A stretch of DNA of 64,000 bases from positions 1-64,000 of the forward strand of contig JAPZUA010000005.1 of the NCBI GenBank assembly GCA_027532905.1, given 5' to 3'. Of the stretch, positions 7,329 to 17,018 are shown in pieces. The DNA comes from Magnetospirillum sp. GTDB taxonomy: Bacteria > Pseudomonadota > Alphaproteobacteria > CACIAM-22H2. The position numbers and the translations under genes were made by a program. The stretch's first letter is position 1; the number at the start of each line of letters is the position of its first letter. The notes under the pieces were generated by a model. That model saw only the letters and a program-made list of their open reading frames with translations. It was not told where the DNA came from and did not search any database.

Positions 7329-8624
7329 TCAGGTGCGTAGATCCGTGCCCGGTCGCGCGGCGGCGCGGCGGCGCTGCAGCAATTCGCGGCTGAAACGGTC
7401 GGGTGCGCGGTTGCGATGGCGGAACGCCAGAATGCGCCGGGCCTGGATCCAATCGCCGCGCAGGAAGGCGCGCTCGGCCAGCAACCGCACGAACACGTCG
7501 CGCTGGGCGTGGCTGCCGCCGATTGCAGGCATGGCCGCGAGCAATGCGTCGAGATCGGCGTCGTCGACCGATTGGCCATCGATCAGGCGCGCGAATTTGG
7601 CGCCGACGCGCGCTGCCGTACGCCCCTGATCGTGCGGTTGCTGCGCAAGCGCATCGAGCGCCTGTGCGATCGCCGTGCGCGCCGCCTCCGCACCGCTCTG
7701 CTGAGTTGCGACCAGGCGGTGCAGCATGGCGAAGACGAGCGCATCGTCGGCCGCGTAATTCTGCGCATGCGTGCCGAGTGCTGCCCAGCGGTCGCCGACG
7801 CAATGGCCGAGCTGCTCGAGCCGCACAAGCAGCGACACGGCGTTGGCGACATCGCGATATTCGTCGCTAGGTGTGCGCCGAATCGCCGAATCATAGAGCG
7901 CAAGTGCGGCCTCGCCTTCACCCAGCTCGAGGCGGAACAAGGCAAGATGCCACGCGACATGCAGGCCGAAATTGTTGCAGAGCTGCCAATCGGGCTGGGT
8001 CTTTTCCAACCAGTCGGCGCCGCGCAACGGCTGGCCCGTCATTTCGTAGACATGTGCCACCGCGTGCAGGCCCCATGCGTCGGCGGCGTCGGCTTCGACA
8101 GCGGCAAGGCCGACCGCTTCGGCCGCACTGTAGTCGCCGGCCTCTTCGAGCGAAAAGGCATGGCAGCCGAGCACGAAACTGCCGAGCGGTGCTTCCACCG
8201 GAAAGCGCCGTGCGGCTTGGGCGCTCGCGCGCAGCATGCCGGGAGCGTCCCCGCCCATGAAGCGGATACCGTGCGCGAGCTTGAAGGCGAGCGCATCGCT
8301 CGGTTCGGCGTCGAGATGCGCTTCGAGGCGTGCAGCGGCCGCCAGCATGTTGCCGTCGAGCCAAAGCCCCAGCGCGGCGGCAAAAGCAGTCGCGCGCCCA
8401 TCGGTACCTGCATACGCGATCGCGCGACCGTAGGCAGCAACCGCGACAGGTCGCAAAGCCACCCGACCCAACGACAAAGCACCAAGCCCCTGCACCGCAT
8501 GCGCGACCGCATGCGCAGGGTCGGCCGCAAGACACGCCGCAAGAGCAGCGCCGGCATCCGGCAGATGGGCCATAAAGGCACGTTCGGCGCGCGCAAAAGC
8601 AGCGGCGGCTTGCGTTTTCGGCAC
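7329..8624 (-). CDS. Tetratricopeptide-repeat protein of the TTC38-like family
   Basis: A 431-residue soluble protein made of helical repeats (AAALAACLAADPAHAVAHAVQG; AYGRAIAYAG), with the stretch DAWGLHAVAHVYEMTGQ typical of TTC38-like proteins. These are conserved but lack a defined biochemical role. I chose the GTG at 8622-8624, with GAGGGGG about 8 bases upstream; the frame stays open another 42 codons, but those residues are Arg-rich and look non-coding. It lies between a response regulator and a PAS_5-like gene. Confidence 0.75.
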   Translation of the reverse strand: MPKTQAAAAFARAERAFMAHLPDAGAALAACLAADPAHAVAHAVQGLGALSLGRVALRPVAVAAYGRAIAYAGTDGRATAFAAALGLWLDGNMLAAAARLEAHLDAEPSDALAFKLAHGIRFMGGDAPGMLRASAQAARRFPVEAPLGSFVLGCHAFSLEEAGDYSAAEAVGLAAVEADAADAWGLHAVAHVYEMTGQPLRGADWLEKTQPDWQLCNNFGLHVAWHLALFRLELGEGEAALALYDSAIRRTPSDEYRDVANAVSLLVRLEQLGHCVGDRWAALGTHAQNYAADDALVFAMLHRLVATQQSGAEAARTAIAQALDALAQQPHDQGRTAARVGAKFARLIDGQSVDDADLDALLAAMPAIGGSHAQRDVFVRLLAERAFLRGDWIQARRILAFRHRNRAPDRFSRELLQRRRAAARPGTDLRT

Positions 8625-8718
8625 GGTGGGACCCCCTCGGATTGGACGATGGCTTGCCCTGAGCCTTGTCCAAACCGCTTCGCACCGCTTGCGAGGATGG
8701 TTACGTACCGATTCTTCT

Positions 8719-9507
8719 TTAAGCCGAGGCGCGCGTTTTGCGGGGCGCAAAGACGCTGCGCACCGCCGCCATGACGCGCGGCTCGCTCAACGGTTTCGAT
8801 AGGATCGCGTCCGCGCCGATCTTCTGCGCCGCCAGCAGCGCCTGGTCGGGGTCCATGCGACCGCCGAGCCCTTCGGAGAACGCCACGATCGGCACCGGCG
8901 CCCAATTGGCGCGCACATGGCGAATGCCTTCGACCCCGCCCATGCCGGGCATGAAAATGTCGGTGAAAACGAGATCGACGCCGAGCGTGTCCCAGCCGCT
9001 CAAGGCCGCTTCCCACGTCGGTTTGACGACCGTGTTGAAGCCGTTTTTCTTGAGGAAGGCGCGCAAGATTTCGCCGATCGTTTCGCTGTCGTCGACGACG
9101 AGGGCGGTCCGCCGGCGCTCGGGCGCGCCGTAGCCCTGGCGCGCAAGCTCGTCCAAGCGTCGCGCAAGATCAGCGGGTGCGACCGGATGCACGAAGAAAG
9201 CGTGCGCGCCGATCGCGCGCGCGCCCGCCAGCATTTCGGTGTCGGTCTTGCCGCGCTTGGCGCTTGCCAAGGCGACGATGCCGATATTGGGCCAGCGCGC
9301 TTTGAACTCGCCGGCATCTGCCGCCACCTCGGGCGGAAAGGCGTCGAGCTCGATCACGGCCAAACGCATCTCGAGTGCGGTGCTCTTGTCGAGTGCGTCC
9401 TGCGGCGTCGGCACCGGCACGGCCTGGAAGCCCGCCTGCGACAGGCCTTGGGCCGTGCGCAGCCTTTCCTCCGCGCGTGAATCGACGATTAGAACGGGAC
9501 CTTTCAT
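8719..9507 (-). CDS. Response regulator with two receiver domains, the first degenerate
   Basis: Two CheY-like domains in 262 residues. The second is complete: D139/D140 acidic pair, phospho-acceptor D183 (FTDIFMPGMGG), S211 and K238 (LSKPL). The first keeps a possible acceptor D55 but has only one acid in the pocket (D9-S10) and His107 where the conserved Lys should be (FFVHPVAP), so it is probably a non-phosphorylated docking or dimer domain. There is no output domain. It lies 44 bases upstream of a chemoreceptor's end, on the same strand, suggesting a chemotaxis or c-di-GMP role. Confidence 0.85.
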   Translation of the reverse strand: MKGPVLIVDSRAEERLRTAQGLSQAGFQAVPVPTPQDALDKSTALEMRLAVIELDAFPPEVAADAGEFKARWPNIGIVALASAKRGKTDTEMLAGARAIGAHAFFVHPVAPADLARRLDELARQGYGAPERRRTALVVDDSETIGEILRAFLKKNGFNTVVKPTWEAALSGWDTLGVDLVFTDIFMPGMGGVEGIRHVRANWAPVPIVAFSEGLGGRMDPDQALLAAQKIGADAILSKPLSEPRVMAAVRSVFAPRKTRASA

Positions 9508-9551
9508 GGCCGCGAAGCTACGGCCAAACCGTCAACAAATCACCAACGAAA

Positions 9552-11900
9552 TCAATCTTTCGCGTATCGCGCTACGAATGCCAGCCATGCAGCATCGGGA
9601 TTGCGCGTGAAGGCGACGTGGGCTTCGCCGTCCTTGGCGCTGCGCACCTCGAAATCGAGGGCTTGCGAAAATCCGTCGATCGTCAGGCGGCCGCGCGCGC
9701 CGGCGACAAAATCGGGTGCTTCGGCAAGAAACGCCCCGCTTTGCGACACATCGACGACGGAAACTTTTGCACCACCGTCGATTTTGCCCGCGAGACGGAC
9801 AGGAAAACGTTTGAACATGCGCCGGTCGGCATCCTCGGTCGAGGTGCGCACAACGCGCACCAAGGCTGCGCGCAGCTGTTCGATGTTGGATGTCATGCCC
9901 GCGATCGACTCGCGCATCTCGACCGAGCGGCGCCCGACTTCGTCGGCATCGCTCGACACGGTAGCGATGCGGGTGGACACTTCCTGGGCGGCCAAAGTGG
10001 TCTGGGAGACGTTGCGCGCGATCTCCTGCGTCGCCGACCCCTGCTCTTCGACAGCGGCCGCGACCGAGTTGGCGACCGTGTCGATGTCGGAGATGCGCTC
10101 GGCGATCGCGACCACGGCGGCCACAGCCTCGTCGGTTGCCGCGCGGATTTCGGCCACTTGGCGGTCGATGTCTTCGGTCGAACGCGCAGTCTGGCTCGCG
10201 AGATTCTTGACCTCTGAAGCCACGACCGCGAAGCCCTTGCCCGCATCGCCCGCGCGCGCGGCCTCGATCGTGGCGTTCAGTGCCAGCAGATTGGTCTGGC
10301 TCGCGATCTGGCCGATCAGTTTGGTCACGTCCGAGATACGGCCCACGGCGGCCGAAAGTGCGCCGATTTTGGCGCGCGCATCGGCGCTGGTTTCGACGGC
10401 TTCGCGCGTGGCGACACTCGCCCGGCCGATCTGGGCCGAGATCTCCTGGATCGAACTGGTGAGCTCTTCGGCGGCAGAGGCGACGGTCTGGGCGTTGCTG
10501 AGCGCTTCTTCGGATGCGGCTGCGACCGACTGCGCGTTCTCGCCGACCGTGACGGCACGTTTGGCCATGCCGTCGGCAACGTCATCGACGGACGCGGTTG
10601 CGGCCGCCACTTTGGCGATCGCCGACGTGGTCTCGCGTTCGACCGTGTCGGCCATGTCGCGCAGGGCCTTGCGTTTCTGCGCTTCGGCCTGGGCTTCGCT
10701 TTCCTTCTGCGCTGCCTTCAGGCGCTCGTTCTCGGTCGCGTTGACTTTGAACACTTCCATCGCACTGGCCATGCTGCCGATCTCGTCGCGCCGCCCGACG
10801 CCGGGCACGCTTGTCGCAAGGTCGCCGTCCGCGAGCTTGCGCATCGCACCCGCCATGCCGAGCAAGGGGCCTGCGATCTGGACCGCCACCATCCATAGCG
10901 CGAACGCTGCGATCGCGAGCACGACGACCGCAACCGCGAGATTGAACGTGAACGCCGCACTGGCCGCCGCCGATTCGGCTGCAGCTTTGGCTTCGGCCGC
11001 TTTGGTCGCGGCGGCCTGGGCGGCGATGATTCTTTCGATGGCGGCCGTCGCTTGGGCAAACCATTCGCCGGCTGCAATCGGATAGGGCTCGCCGGCATTG
11101 GCCGCCGCCATCACGCGCGCGCGCAGCTGGCCAAAATTGTCGAAATAGGCCGCACGCGCCTCGCCGATGGCGCGCGCGACGTCGGCGTCCACGCTGCGCA
11201 CCAGCGTGTCGAGCCGCGATTGGGCGAGCGCGATCTGGCCGCGGTTTTCGCCCTGCCCGAGCGCCTGGGCCACGCTGAGCGGCCGGCCACCGACGATGAT
11301 GCCGGCAACCCCGCCGCGCTCGCGGCCCGCGAATTCGCTCATCGTCGCAAGCAAACCTTTGACCTCGAACAGCGTGCGCAGTGCTTGCGGCGCTTGGGGA
11401 TCGAGCTGGCGCTCGATTTCCATGCGCACATCCATGCTCGCAAGCACGAGCGCACTGATCGCCGGAAACCAGTCGCGCACCAATTCGGGTTCGACGGCGC
11501 CTGCCGCGTCGACGCGCGCGCGCAACGCGGCGAGATTGCGCAAGCGCTCGGCTGCGCGCTCGTGGACCTGGCGCGCATTGGCCGGCAGGAAAGATGCCGC
11601 CGCCACGAGGCGCCCGGCCTCGGAAAACGCCGCGTCGCCGGCTTGGCGGCGCTGGGCGATCGTCTGGCGCTGGGCCGGTGTCGCCGCCGCCGGGTTTGCG
11701 ATGACCGTATTCGCCGTGCCGCGTTCGACCGCCCAATCGGCAGCGGCGGCAAGATAACGGTCGGCGATCGCATTGATCGCCTGGGCCTGGGCCACGGCGG
11801 CACGCAGATCCAGGGCCTCCTTGGCGCGAACGACGACAAATGCCAACGCCATGGCCGACAGCACGAGCGTCAGCACGTACAGCTTCACGCGCAAAGTCAC
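9552..11900 (-). CDS. Methyl-accepting chemotaxis protein with NIT-like sensor and C-terminal PilZ domain
   Basis: A 782-residue receptor. Order: TM1 (about 7-25); a periplasmic helical region with two ERG motifs ([25 protein letters not shown]) resembling the NIT nitrate/nitrite-sensing domain; TM2 (about 318-340); HAMP ([20 protein letters not shown]); the MCP signalling hairpin with its tip ([20 protein letters not shown]); then a PilZ domain from about residue 693 with KRFPVR and the c-di-GMP signature D-x-S-x-x-G (DVSQSG). It should pass ligand binding to CheA/CheW, tuned by c-di-GMP. No CheA or CheW gene is in the window. The start is GTG with GGGGAAAC upstream. Confidence 0.9.
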   Translation of the reverse strand: MTLRVKLYVLTLVLSAMALAFVVVRAKEALDLRAAVAQAQAINAIADRYLAAAADWAVERGTANTVIANPAAATPAQRQTIAQRRQAGDAAFSEAGRLVAAASFLPANARQVHERAAERLRNLAALRARVDAAGAVEPELVRDWFPAISALVLASMDVRMEIERQLDPQAPQALRTLFEVKGLLATMSEFAGRERGGVAGIIVGGRPLSVAQALGQGENRGQIALAQSRLDTLVRSVDADVARAIGEARAAYFDNFGQLRARVMAAANAGEPYPIAAGEWFAQATAAIERIIAAQAAATKAAEAKAAAESAAASAAFTFNLAVAVVVLAIAAFALWMVAVQIAGPLLGMAGAMRKLADGDLATSVPGVGRRDEIGSMASAMEVFKVNATENERLKAAQKESEAQAEAQKRKALRDMADTVERETTSAIAKVAAATASVDDVADGMAKRAVTVGENAQSVAAASEEALSNAQTVASAAEELTSSIQEISAQIGRASVATREAVETSADARAKIGALSAAVGRISDVTKLIGQIASQTNLLALNATIEAARAGDAGKGFAVVASEVKNLASQTARSTEDIDRQVAEIRAATDEAVAAVVAIAERISDIDTVANSVAAAVEEQGSATQEIARNVSQTTLAAQEVSTRIATVSSDADEVGRRSVEMRESIAGMTSNIEQLRAALVRVVRTSTEDADRRMFKRFPVRLAGKIDGGAKVSVVDVSQSGAFLAEAPDFVAGARGRLTIDGFSQALDFEVRSAKDGEAHVAFTRNPDAAWLAFVARYAKD

Positions 11901-11944
11901 GGTGTTTCCCCTGAAACCAACAAAAACAGCAATAAGAAAATGTA

Positions 11945-13114
11945 CTATACGCGCAATGGTTCCAAAATGGATACATAATTGGCAACAGCAGCCCCGCCCA
12001 TATTGAACACGCCGGCAAGACCTGGATTCTTGACCTGCATGTCGCCTGCGGTCCCGGTCGCCTGCATCGCCGCCATGATGTGCATCGACACGCCCGTCGC
12101 ACCGATCGGATGGCCCTTGGATTTGAGCCCGCCCGAGGCGTTGACCGGCAGGCGCCCGTCTTTTTCGGTCGCCCCCGACAGCGCCATCTCCATGCCCTTG
12201 CCGGGCTTGGCCAAACCCATCGCCTCATACTGCAGCAATTCGGCGATGGTGAAGCAATCGTGTGTCTCGACGAGTTTCAGATCGTCCACACGCACGCGCG
12301 CTTGCGCGTAAGCCTGGCTCCAGGCACGCGCGCAGCCCTCGAACGCCACAATGTCGCGCCGGCTCATCGGCAGATAGTCGTTGACCTGCTGCACGGCGCG
12401 GAACGCGACGGCCTTCTTGAGCGCCAACGCGGTTTCGAGATCGGCCAGCACCAGAGCGGCGGCACCGTCCGACACGAGGCTGCAATCGGTGCGGCGCAAC
12501 GGCCCTGCGACCAACGGGTTCTTGTCCGACACGGTACGGCAGAATTCGTAGCCGAGATCTTTGCGCAATTGCGCGAACGGATTGGCGCAGCCGTTTTTGT
12601 GGTTCTTGGCCGCAATGCGCGCCATCGCGTCCGACGGATCGCCGTAGCGCTGCGCGTAGAGCTGGGCGATCTGGCCGAACACACCCGCAAAGCTCATGCC
12701 CGGGCGGTCTTCTTCCTTGACGTAGCTCGCCTTCATCAGAATGCCGCCGACCACATCGCCCGGCGTTTCGGTCATTTTCTCCACGCCGACGACGAGCACG
12801 ACGCGCGCGCGTTTGGCCGCGATCGAGGTCAACCCCATATGCACGGCGGCCGAGCCCGTGGCGCAGGCGTTTTCGACGCGCGTCGACGGCTTGAAGCGCA
12901 AGCGCTCGGAGGCCTGCATCACAAGCGAGGCCGGGAAATCCTGTTTCACGAAACCGCCGCCGAAATGGCCGACATAGATTTCGTCGACGTCGTCGGGACC
13001 GAGGCCCGCATCGGCCAAGGCGCCGACCGAGACTTCAGCGAGCAGCGCTTCCAGATCGAGCCCTTCGCGCTTGCCGAACTTGCCGTGCGACCAACCGACG
13101 ATGCAGCCTTCCAT
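11945..13114 (-). CDS. Thiolase / acetyl-CoA acetyltransferase (SCP2-type)
   Basis: A 389-residue thiolase-fold enzyme that should cleave or form 3-ketoacyl-CoA. The nucleophilic Cys lies in [14 protein letters not shown] and the C-terminal catalytic motif is [14 protein letters not shown]. The ETHDCF segment is typical of the SCP2-thiolase/acetyl-CoA acetyltransferase subgroup rather than PhaA/FadA. No partner DUF35 OB-fold gene is adjacent, though many relatives pair with one. It sits 37 bases downstream of pyrC, at the end of the glycosyltransferase run. Confidence 0.85.
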   Translation of the reverse strand: MEGCIVGWSHGKFGKREGLDLEALLAEVSVGALADAGLGPDDVDEIYVGHFGGGFVKQDFPASLVMQASERLRFKPSTRVENACATGSAAVHMGLTSIAAKRARVVLVVGVEKMTETPGDVVGGILMKASYVKEEDRPGMSFAGVFGQIAQLYAQRYGDPSDAMARIAAKNHKNGCANPFAQLRKDLGYEFCRTVSDKNPLVAGPLRRTDCSLVSDGAAALVLADLETALALKKAVAFRAVQQVNDYLPMSRRDIVAFEGCARAWSQAYAQARVRVDDLKLVETHDCFTIAELLQYEAMGLAKPGKGMEMALSGATEKDGRLPVNASGGLKSKGHPIGATGVSMHIMAAMQATGTAGDMQVKNPGLAGVFNMGGAAVANYVSILEPLRV

Positions 13115-13151
13115 GGCGCTCTCCCCTTCCGTTTTACGCGCGAAGTCTAGT

Positions 13152-14186
13152 CTAGGCGGCTTCTATCCGCCAGCCGAGCGCCTGGCCGCCGAGATAGGCG
13201 ACGATGTCGCCCGCCGGTCCCGGCACGCGGTCGGGTGCGGTCGCCTGGCCCCGCACAAGGGCGATGCGCGCTTCGTTGAGCGGCAGGCCGTAGAAGGCGG
13301 GGCCGAAGAGGCTTGCGAACCCTTCGAGCTTGCCGAGCGCTTTTTCCTCGTCGAACACGCGCGCATAGGCCTCGAGGGCGACGGGTGCATTGAAGATGCC
13401 GGCACATCCGCAAGCGGCTTCCTTGGCATGCACGGCATGCGGGGCCGTGTCGGTCCCGAGGAAAAACTTGGGGCTGCCCGAGACGGCGGCTTTGCGCAGC
13501 GCCGTGCGATGGTGGCTGCGCTTGGCGATGGGCAGGCAGTAGAGATGCGGCCGGATGCCGCCTTCGAAGATCGCGTTGCGGTCGATCATCAGATGATGCG
13601 GCGTGATCGTCGCCGCGACGTTCGCAGGGGCGGCGGCCACGAAATCGGCGGCCTCTTTGGTCGTGATGTGTTCGAACACGATCTTGAGGGCGGGAAAATC
13701 GCGCACGAGCCCGGCCAGCGTACGGTCGATGAAGGCGGCCTCGCGGTCGAAGATATCGACGTGTTTGTCCGTCACTTCGCCGTGCACGAGGAACTTCATG
13801 CCGATGCGCTGCATGCGCTCGAGCACGGGAGCTATTTTCGCGATGTCCGTAACGCCGTGCGCGGAGTTGGTCGTGGCATGGGCGGGATAGAGCTTGGCCG
13901 CGACCCACGCCCCTTCTTTGTAGCCGCGCTCGATCGTGTCGGGATCGCTCGCGTCCGTGAGGTAGCAGGTCATCAACGGCTCGAAGCCGGGCCCCGCCGC
14001 TTTGCGGATGCGCGCGGCATAGGCGTTTGCCGCTTCGACAGTCGTGACCGGGGGCACGAGATTGGGCATCACGATCGCGCGCGCGAATTGGCGGGCCGTG
14101 AACGGGGCCACCGTCGCCAGCATCTCGCCGTCGCGCAAATGCGCATGCCAATCGTCGGGACGGCGCAGCACGATCCGGTCGGTCAT
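13152..14186 (-). CDS. pyrC: Dihydroorotase (class II, PyrC)
   Basis: Catalyses the reversible cyclisation of carbamoyl-aspartate to dihydroorotate in pyrimidine synthesis. The 344-residue length matches E. coli PyrC. Zinc-binding HAHLRDGE lies near residue 15; the carboxylated Lys is in GAWVAAKLYPAHATTN; the later histidines are in FLVHGEVTD and FEHITTK. I chose the ATG at 14184-14186 because AAGGAGA lies 7 bases upstream; an in-frame ATG 8 codons earlier overlaps asnB and lacks it. It follows asnB by 20 bases; both belong to N metabolism, but both sit inside a glycan-type cluster. Confidence 0.95.
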   Translation of the reverse strand: MTDRIVLRRPDDWHAHLRDGEMLATVAPFTARQFARAIVMPNLVPPVTTVEAANAYAARIRKAAGPGFEPLMTCYLTDASDPDTIERGYKEGAWVAAKLYPAHATTNSAHGVTDIAKIAPVLERMQRIGMKFLVHGEVTDKHVDIFDREAAFIDRTLAGLVRDFPALKIVFEHITTKEAADFVAAAPANVAATITPHHLMIDRNAIFEGGIRPHLYCLPIAKRSHHRTALRKAAVSGSPKFFLGTDTAPHAVHAKEAACGCAGIFNAPVALEAYARVFDEEKALGKLEGFASLFGPAFYGLPLNEARIALVRGQATAPDRVPGPAGDIVAYLGGQALGWRIEAA

Positions 14187-14206
14187 CGGCGATTCTCCTT
14201 GGTCAT

Positions 14207-15979
14207 TCACGCACGCGCTTGTTCGAGCGCTGCAAAAGTATCAACGTCGTCGTTGCGGTCCAGCACATGGCGGCGATGCCACAGCGCGTAGAACAGCAGG
14301 CTCCAGGCGGCAAAGCCACGCCGTTTGTCGGCCGCTTTTTCGAACAGACGCACGACGGCAGCACGGTCGGCGATCTCGGCAATGCCAGCCGACGCGGCCA
14401 CGAGCGGCCCCAGCCTTGCGCCCTCGGAAGCGATCCAGCTTTGCACGGGGACTGTGAACCCCTGCTTGGGTGCAAACGCGCGCGCTGCCGGCAGCACGCG
14501 GTCGAGCCAGCGGCGCACGAGCCATTTGCCCCAGCGCCGATGCAGCTTCAGCGTGTCGGGAAGTGCGAAGGCAAACGCCGCCATTTCGGGATCGAGGAAC
14601 GGCGTGCGGCCTTCCACGGCATGCGCCATCAAGCAGCGGTCGAGCTTGGCCAGGAGATCGTTGGGCAGCCACGCGTCGATGTCGATGGCTTGCGCCACCT
14701 GCAACGGCGTGCGCGCCTCGATCCGCGCGCGCGTCTCGCTTGCCTGCATGCCGTCGCGCCAGCCTTTGGTGTCGATGCGCAGCAACCCGAGCCCGTCGAA
14801 CGTGCCGCGTCGGCGCATCGCGCGCCCGCCGAGCCACCAGGGTTTCACGACGCTGCGATAGCGCCCGTAGCCAGCGAACAGTTCGTCCCCGCCCTCGCCC
14901 GACAGTACGACTTTGAGGCCTTGCTTGCGCGCTGCGCGCGCGAGGAGCCAGGTCGGCACGATCGCGTAGTCGGCCGCCGGATCGTCCATGGCGGCTGCGA
15001 TTGCCGGCAGATGCGCCCAGAAATCGGCGGCTGTGACCGGCACTTCGACGAGATCGGCGCTGCACGCGGCCGCAGCGCGCGCCGCTGCCCCGCGCTCGTC
15101 GGCGGCGTTCGTGTCGGGGAAAAAGGCGGTGAAAGCCTGGACGGGCCGCTCGTTGAGCCGCGCCATCATCGCGAGGACCGAAGCCGAATCAATGCCGCCC
15201 GACAGGAACATGCCGTAGGGCACGTCGGCGCGCTGGTGCACGCGCACGCTGTCTTGGAAAACGCGGTCGAACGCATCGACCGCTTCGTCCGCACCGATAT
15301 TCGCAGGCCCGCCCAAGGGCAAGGCCTGAACCCGGCTGCGCGCGACGATACGCCCGCCCGACAGCACCAAGGTTTCGCCGGGCAACACGCGCACGATGCC
15401 GTCGAACAGCGTGGCCTCGCCGGTCTGGAATTGCAGTTCCAGAAGTTCCGCGCGCTTGTCGGCATTGAGGGTGCCGGTGCCGAAACCCGCCGCGCGCAGG
15501 GCTTGCGCTTCGGACGCGAACGCAACGCCGTCTTTGGTCTGCGCATAGTAAAGCGGCTTGATGCCGAACGGATCGCGCGTGAGCACGAGTTTGCCCGCGC
15601 GCGGATCGTGCAGTGCGATCGCGAACATGCCGCGCAGCGCGCTCGCGTAGTCGGGCCCGTTCTGGCGGTAGAGTGCGAGCGGCGGTTCGCAGTCGGACTG
15701 CGTCTTGAACGGATAGTTCGCAAGGCGCGCGCGCAGTTCGACGTGGTTGTAGATCTCGCCGTTGGCGACGAGCACCGCACCACCCGCCTCGCGCAGCGGC
15801 TGGTCGCCGGTGACGAGATCGACGATCGCCAGACGATTATGGACGAACGCGACGTCGCCCGCCTCGTAAGTACCCGTCCCATCGGGCCCGCGATGGGCGA
15901 TGGCGGCGGCAAAGCGTTCAAGCATCCGGGCCGGAAATGTCGCACCCGGAACCAGCATCATGCCGGCAATGCCGCACAT
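14207..15979 (-). CDS. asnB: Glutamine-hydrolysing asparagine synthetase
   Basis: A 590-residue two-domain enzyme. The N-terminal glutaminase begins with the nucleophile Cys2 (MCGIAGMM), with RLAIVDL and NGEIYNH following. The C-terminal synthetase has the ATP pyrophosphatase loop SGGIDSASVLAMM and the segment SGEGGDELFAGYGRY. Members in glycosyltransferase clusters often act as amidotransferases that amidate sugars or acyl groups, so a role in surface-glycan decoration competes with plain asparagine synthesis. The start follows the upstream glycosyltransferase stop by 1 base (TAGCATG), so coupling is likely. Confidence 0.93.
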   Translation of the reverse strand: MCGIAGMMLVPGATFPARMLERFAAAIAHRGPDGTGTYEAGDVAFVHNRLAIVDLVTGDQPLREAGGAVLVANGEIYNHVELRARLANYPFKTQSDCEPPLALYRQNGPDYASALRGMFAIALHDPRAGKLVLTRDPFGIKPLYYAQTKDGVAFASEAQALRAAGFGTGTLNADKRAELLELQFQTGEATLFDGIVRVLPGETLVLSGGRIVARSRVQALPLGGPANIGADEAVDAFDRVFQDSVRVHQRADVPYGMFLSGGIDSASVLAMMARLNERPVQAFTAFFPDTNAADERGAAARAAAACSADLVEVPVTAADFWAHLPAIAAAMDDPAADYAIVPTWLLARAARKQGLKVVLSGEGGDELFAGYGRYRSVVKPWWLGGRAMRRRGTFDGLGLLRIDTKGWRDGMQASETRARIEARTPLQVAQAIDIDAWLPNDLLAKLDRCLMAHAVEGRTPFLDPEMAAFAFALPDTLKLHRRWGKWLVRRWLDRVLPAARAFAPKQGFTVPVQSWIASEGARLGPLVAASAGIAEIADRAAVVRLFEKAADKRRGFAAWSLLFYALWHRRHVLDRNDDVDTFAALEQARA

Positions 15980-15980
15980 G

Positions 15981-17018
15981 CTATCGCCTCACCGCATCGA
16001 AGAATTCGCCGTAGAGCCGCACGACCGCCTCTTTTGTATGGGCTTTTTGGTACGAAAATGCGCCTTCCTGCACAAGCCCCTTTGCCAAGGCAGCGTCGTT
16101 GCAGGCGCGCACAAGGCTTGCGGCCAGCGCATCCGCGTCGTCGACGGGCACCAGCAAGCCGTTGCGGCCGTTTTCGATCAAAGCGGCAGGGCCTGAAGCG
16201 GTAGCGGCAACTACGGGGCGATTCTGCGCCCAGGCTTCGAGTACGACGTTGCCGAGCGGTTCGACGCGCGACGGGCAAGCAAGCACGTCGCACGCCGCGA
16301 GCAGGGCGGCCGTATCCTCGCGCCAGCCCAGGAACCGCACGCGCGACGCAATGCCCAACGCTTGCGCTTGTGCGCGCAAATCGGCTTCGAGCGGGCCTGT
16401 GCCGGCGATCCACAGATAGGCTTTCGGCATCTTGGCGAGTGCCGCCAGCAGCACGTCGAACGCTTTGTTTTCGTGCAGACGACCCAACGCCAGCACAAGT
16501 TTGGCGTCAGCGGGCGTATCGAGGGCCGCCCGGTCGACGGCTGGGGCGTGCGCGGCATCGACGAAATTCGGCAGATAGGCCACGCGCGCGGCGGGCCAGC
16601 CTTGGCGGACGATCCAGTCGCAGATGTCTTTGGTGTTGCCGATCAGATGGCGGCAACGTTTGTAGTATTTGAGATCGTAGTAGCCGCCCAAGCGCCCGAC
16701 ATAGACAGGTTTGTGCTCAAGCACGTAACGCCCCGGCAGCTTGGCCGCCGCCCGGCTCATGAAGGCGAGTGCGATGTCGGGCTTGAAGCGGTCGATCGCG
16801 TTTGCGATGTCCCATGTCGTGCCGAAATCGAACCAGCCGCCGAACGGCGCTTGCGTGACGGCAAGACCGCCCGCGCGCAAGCGCTCGGCGCGCGCCGTAT
16901 TGCTGCGAATCGTTGCGGCGCATTCCATGTCCGTTTGCGGCAACGCCAGCATCAGGCGTTCGAAAAACGCTTCGGCCCCGCCTTGCGGTGCCCCCGCCAT
17001 CACGCCGAGAACTCGCAT
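15981..17018 (-). CDS. Glycosyltransferase, GT4 family
   Basis: A 345-residue GT-B-fold retaining transferase. The N-terminal acceptor half begins MRVLGVMAGAPQGGAEAFFE; the nucleotide-sugar half shows LVLALGRLHENKAFDVLLAA, FLGWREDTAALLAACDVLACPS and the E-x7-E motif RVEPLGNVVLEAWA. No membrane segment is visible, so it is cytosolic or peripheral. Donor and acceptor are unknown. Its ATG shares one base with the stop of the preceding glycosyltransferase (TGATG). It is the fifth transferase of the run 20812 to 15981. Confidence 0.9.
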   Translation of the reverse strand: MRVLGVMAGAPQGGAEAFFERLMLALPQTDMECAATIRSNTARAERLRAGGLAVTQAPFGGWFDFGTTWDIANAIDRFKPDIALAFMSRAAAKLPGRYVLEHKPVYVGRLGGYYDLKYYKRCRHLIGNTKDICDWIVRQGWPAARVAYLPNFVDAAHAPAVDRAALDTPADAKLVLALGRLHENKAFDVLLAALAKMPKAYLWIAGTGPLEADLRAQAQALGIASRVRFLGWREDTAALLAACDVLACPSRVEPLGNVVLEAWAQNRPVVAATASGPAALIENGRNGLLVPVDDADALAASLVRACNDAALAKGLVQEGAFSYQKAHTKEAVVRLYGEFFDAVRR

